NCBI RefSeq assembly: GCF_016758175.1
Contig: NZ_QYAB01000001.1
Coordinates: forward strand, 1,075,162-1,139,161
DNA: 64,000 nucleotides
Source of the DNA: Leucobacter zeae
GTDB lineage: Bacteria; Actinomycetota; Actinomycetes; Actinomycetales; Microbacteriaceae
Reading direction: 5' to 3'
Position numbers and translations under genes: made by a program. Within the stretch, counting starts at the first letter, position 1. Every line of letters begins with the position of its first letter. The notes under the pieces were generated by a model. That model was not told the DNA's origin, ran no database searches, and was given only the letters and a program-made list of their open reading frames with translations. Below are positions 61,847 through 64,000 of this stretch, one piece after another.

Positions 61847-63113
61847 ACGGGGCGTTCCGGGCTTCGGCCCGGTCCGGCCCGGCGAGTGCGCCGACGGACA
61901 GCTCTCCCGAGGGGCGGTAGAAGCACGGGGTGCGGATGAGCCGCGCGACCATCGCAGTGAGAGCGTCCTCCGGATCGATGTCGCGCGCCTCGCGCACCTG
62001 ACGGCCGGCCACGGTCTGGCTGCCGGCGAGCCACCACACCCACGCGCTGAACGCCAGCAGCGGCGGTCTGAGCTCCGTCGGCGTCTCCGAGATCGCGGTC
62101 AGCAGACGATCCCGGATGTCGGGAAGGCGCTCGCGATCGGTGAAGTCGGGGCAGAGGAGGAACAGGATCCTGCGGATCGACCATCCGGTGCGTCGGGGGC
62201 CGGTCGCACCGGCCGCGGTGCTCGGCCCATCGATGTCGACCGGCACGCCGATGAAGCGCTCGGGACCGAGGTCGCGCGCGAGCTCGCCGGGGAAATCGGG
62301 GCGGGTGAGCACCGCGAGGGCCATTTGGAGCCAGCGGTCGGGCGACGCAGCGGAGCGGATGAGTCGGGCCGTCATGCGCGGGCTCAGCGCTCCGTCGACC
62401 CGCATGAGCGAACGGGCCACGGCGGCAGTCTGCGTGAACGTCGCGCCCGTGTCGATCGCGGGCTTCGCGGATCCGGAGCGGGGCGGGGGGACCGGCTCCG
62501 GACCCGGGAGCGGGAAGGCGGGCAGCGCCTCGAGCGCCGCTGCGACCGCGGCCAGACGTGCCGGGTCGGGCCGCGGGATGCGCCCGAGCGATGCGAGGTC
62601 GGGCACGAGTCGACCGTTCACGCCGGCGTCGAGCGAGATCGGGTTCTCGGAGATCTCCCCGAGCGGGCGACCGCGCGACGGAGCCGAGGGATCGAGGTAG
62701 CTGACCCAACCGTCGGCGGCGAGGCAGCAGAGGTCCCGCACGCCGGGTCCGCGCTCGCGGAGCCGCCGTTCGATCCGTTCGGCGAGGCGGCTCCACGGCG
62801 CCCCGCCCGCCCGTTCGAAGGTCTGCGAGCACGTGATCACCACGGCCGGGGCGGAGGTCGTGCCGTGCAGGTCGCCGAGATCCTCGAGCACGTCGCAGAT
62901 GGCGTCGGGCAGTCCCTCCGTGTCCTCGTCGTCCTCGGACACCGGGAGGTCGAGCCGGAAGCAACCGCTGGTCCGCTTCCCGTCGAACAGCAGCACGAAG
63001 ATGCTGTCGTCGGCGGTGAAGCCGGTGAGCTGCGGCAGTGCGGCGAGGAGGTCTGCGCTCGTCTTGCAGGAGATGATCCGGGTGGCTGGGGGAGATGCGT
63101 GGGTGGGTGACAT
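61818..63113 (-). CDS. DUF4192 protein
   Basis: 431 residues, of the actinobacterial DUF4192 family of unknown function. Strands like RIISCKTSADLLAALPQLTG and DDSIFVLLFDG open the domain, with a long helical C terminus (LLAFSAWVWWLAGSQTVAG). Start at ATG 63113 or GTG 63158; the former lies only four bases after a stable hairpin (63118-63148) and lacks a visible ribosome binding site, so the start is uncertain. Confidence 0.85.
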   Translation of the reverse strand: MSPTHASPPATRIISCKTSADLLAALPQLTGFTADDSIFVLLFDGKRTSGCFRLDLPVSEDDEDTEGLPDAICDVLEDLGDLHGTTSAPAVVITCSQTFERAGGAPWSRLAERIERRLRERGPGVRDLCCLAADGWVSYLDPSAPSRGRPLGEISENPISLDAGVNGRLVPDLASLGRIPRPDPARLAAVAAALEALPAFPLPGPEPVPPPRSGSAKPAIDTGATFTQTAAVARSLMRVDGALSPRMTARLIRSAASPDRWLQMALAVLTRPDFPGELARDLGPERFIGVPVDIDGPSTAAGATGPRRTGWSIRRILFLLCPDFTDRERLPDIRDRLLTAISETPTELRPPLLAFSAWVWWLAGSQTVAGRQVREARDIDPEDALTAMVARLIRTPCFYRPSGELSVGALAGPDRAEARNAPFTRPNAEAA

Positions 63114-63117
63114 GGAA

Positions 63118-63148
63118 CGATCCTCGACCCCAGAGGGGCCGAGGATCG
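63118..63148 (-). promoter_or_regulatory. Stem-loop in front of DUF4192 start
   Basis: CGATCCTCG (63118-63126) and its complement (63140-63148) with an inner CCCC/GGGG stem and AGA loop. It may terminate the upstream flavoprotein message or hide the translation start of the DUF4192 gene. Confidence 0.6.
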
Positions 63149-63218
63149 CGCTATCCACAGAAGATCTGCGGATCGGTTGCGGTCGACGGAGGATCGTCGA
63201 CTGTGAGCGGAGTGACCG

Positions 63219-64000
63219 CTACTCCACGAGCTTTCCGTCGACCGAGTCGTCGGCCGCGGCGTAGGCGAGATCCCGGAACGCATCCGGGGCCTCGGGGAGC
63301 GCCTCGAACGTCACCCCCGACCCCGGCGCCCAGACGAAGTTGCCGCGCAGCGCGTCGTCCTGCTCGGGGTAGTCGGAGCGGTTGTGGCACCCGCGGGTCT
63401 CACGGCGCTCGATCGCGCACTCGAGCGTGGCCCGTGCGGCGAGCATCGACCCGTACAGGTCGAACGCGTGCGCGAGGTCGTCGAATCCGGCGATGTCGGG
63501 GTGCGCGGTGACGTTCGCCACCCGTTCCTCGAGGGCGTCGAGCTTCGCGATGCCGGCCGCGAGCCCGGCTTCGCTGCGCACCACTCCCGCGTGCTCGGTC
63601 ATGATGTCGCGCACCGCGCGCTGCAGGCGGCGCGGGCTCTCGGCGTGCGCGGATCCCGCGCCGCCCTCCAGCAGTCCGGTCATCTCGGCCCGGGCCTCGG
63701 CCACCGCCGCGGGGTCGCGGCGGATCTCGGTGAGGCCGGACACGTAGCCCGCGGCATCCGCGCCGGTGATCCGGCCGTAGACGAGCAGCTCGATGAGCGA
63801 GTTGCCGCCCAGACGGTTCGCGCCGTGCAGCCCGCTCGAGGCCTCGCCGATCGCGTAGAGTCCGTCGACGCCCGTGCCGTGGTCCTCGGCACGCACCCAG
63901 ACGCCGCCCATCGAGTAGTGGGCGGTCGGGGCGATCTCGATCGGCTGCTCGGTGATGTCGAGCATCTGCAGGTCGATGAGGTTGCGGTAGACGCGCGGGA
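63219..64000 (-). CDS. Succinate dehydrogenase/fumarate reductase-type flavoprotein (5' partial)
   Basis: The C-terminal 260 or so residues; the frame is open to the window edge and no start is visible. It shows EIAPTAHYSMGGVWV, the FAD-region GLYAIGEASSGLHGANRLGG and NSLIELLVYGRI, and the C-terminal helical part with ECAIERRETRGCHNRSDYPE. These fit the flavoprotein subunit of succinate dehydrogenase or fumarate reductase (also related to aspartate oxidase). The iron-sulfur subunit gene is not in the window. Confidence 0.85.
   Translation of the reverse strand, partial: PRVYRNLIDLQMLDITEQPIEIAPTAHYSMGGVWVRAEDHGTGVDGLYAIGEASSGLHGANRLGGNSLIELLVYGRITGADAAGYVSGLTEIRRDPAAVAEARAEMTGLLEGGAGSAHAESPRRLQRAVRDIMTEHAGVVRSEAGLAAGIAKLDALEERVANVTAHPDIAGFDDLAHAFDLYGSMLAARATLECAIERRETRGCHNRSDYPEQDDALRGNFVWAPGSGVTFEALPEAPDAFRDLAYAAADDSVDGKLVE

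Overview
This window is GC-rich, densely coding chromosomal DNA of an actinobacterium. The gene families, the NrtR-controlled NAD operon, DUF4192, DUF6766 and DUF6098 proteins, the fused trehalose synthase/phosphatase and the tRNA-Glu/Asp/Phe cluster all suggest Microbacteriaceae or a close relative. The genus cannot be fixed from sequence alone. No rRNA, CRISPR array, insertion sequence or prophage is visible. Many genes have a TANNNT -10 box 6-7 nt before the start codon, which indicates leaderless transcripts.

Layout. (a) 1-8.5 kb: end of a PQQ-type sugar dehydrogenase, a DUF3817 membrane protein, a triple palindromic repeat, a Cof-type HAD phosphatase, an ABC ATPase/FtsX-like permease pair, and two aminopeptidases (M17 and M18). 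(b) 8.6-17.7 kb: a double-module Lrp/AsnC regulator divergent from an MHS-type transporter, then a coupled set of YtcJ-type amidohydrolase, ThDP decarboxylase-like enzyme and D-2-hydroxyacid dehydrogenase, with a convergent copper amine oxidase. (c) 17.9-18.4 kb: tRNA-Glu, tRNA-Asp, tRNA-Phe. (d) 18.5-28.8 kb: mostly small or poorly known proteins, including a diguanylate cyclase, an OhrR-like MarR regulator with a perfect 20+20 bp operator-like palindrome, a coupled operon of three unknown proteins, a methyltransferase, a GNAT enzyme and a fatty acid desaturase. (e) 28.8-39.9 kb: a divergent catabolic island (class III aminotransferase and SDR on one side; M20 hydrolase, IclR regulator, E1 alpha/beta dehydrogenase, acetoacetate decarboxylase-like protein, MHS transporter, MDR oxidoreductase, Rid protein and class V PLP enzyme on the other) that looks like a complete import-and-degrade unit for an unknown amine- or acyl-amino-acid-like substrate. 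(f) 40-51 kb: a stress-type region with OtsA-OtsB fusion, DUF892, glutamate-cysteine-ligase-like protein, topoisomerase IB, Rieske-FAD oxidoreductase, DUF6766 and SDR. (g) 51-55 kb: a nitrilase-family hydrolase, a 2,4-dienoyl-CoA-reductase-type flavoenzyme and a cold shock protein. (h) 55.5-61.8 kb: nrtR-nadA-nadB-nadC-cysteine desulfurase, fully coupled and preceded by an NrtR-type operator; it makes quinolinate and nicotinate mononucleotide and probably supplies sulfur for the NadA cluster. (i) 61.8-64 kb: DUF4192 and the 3' part of a succinate dehydrogenase/fumarate reductase flavoprotein.

The non-coding DNA is unusually structured. There are a three-copy ~145 bp repeat with a 20 bp palindrome, a 70 bp dyad related to a second locus with at least seven copies of a motif at exact 19 bp spacing, and several long perfect hairpins between convergent genes. 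The catabolic island in (e), the paired repeat loci and the OhrR-like divergent promoter are the most interesting targets.
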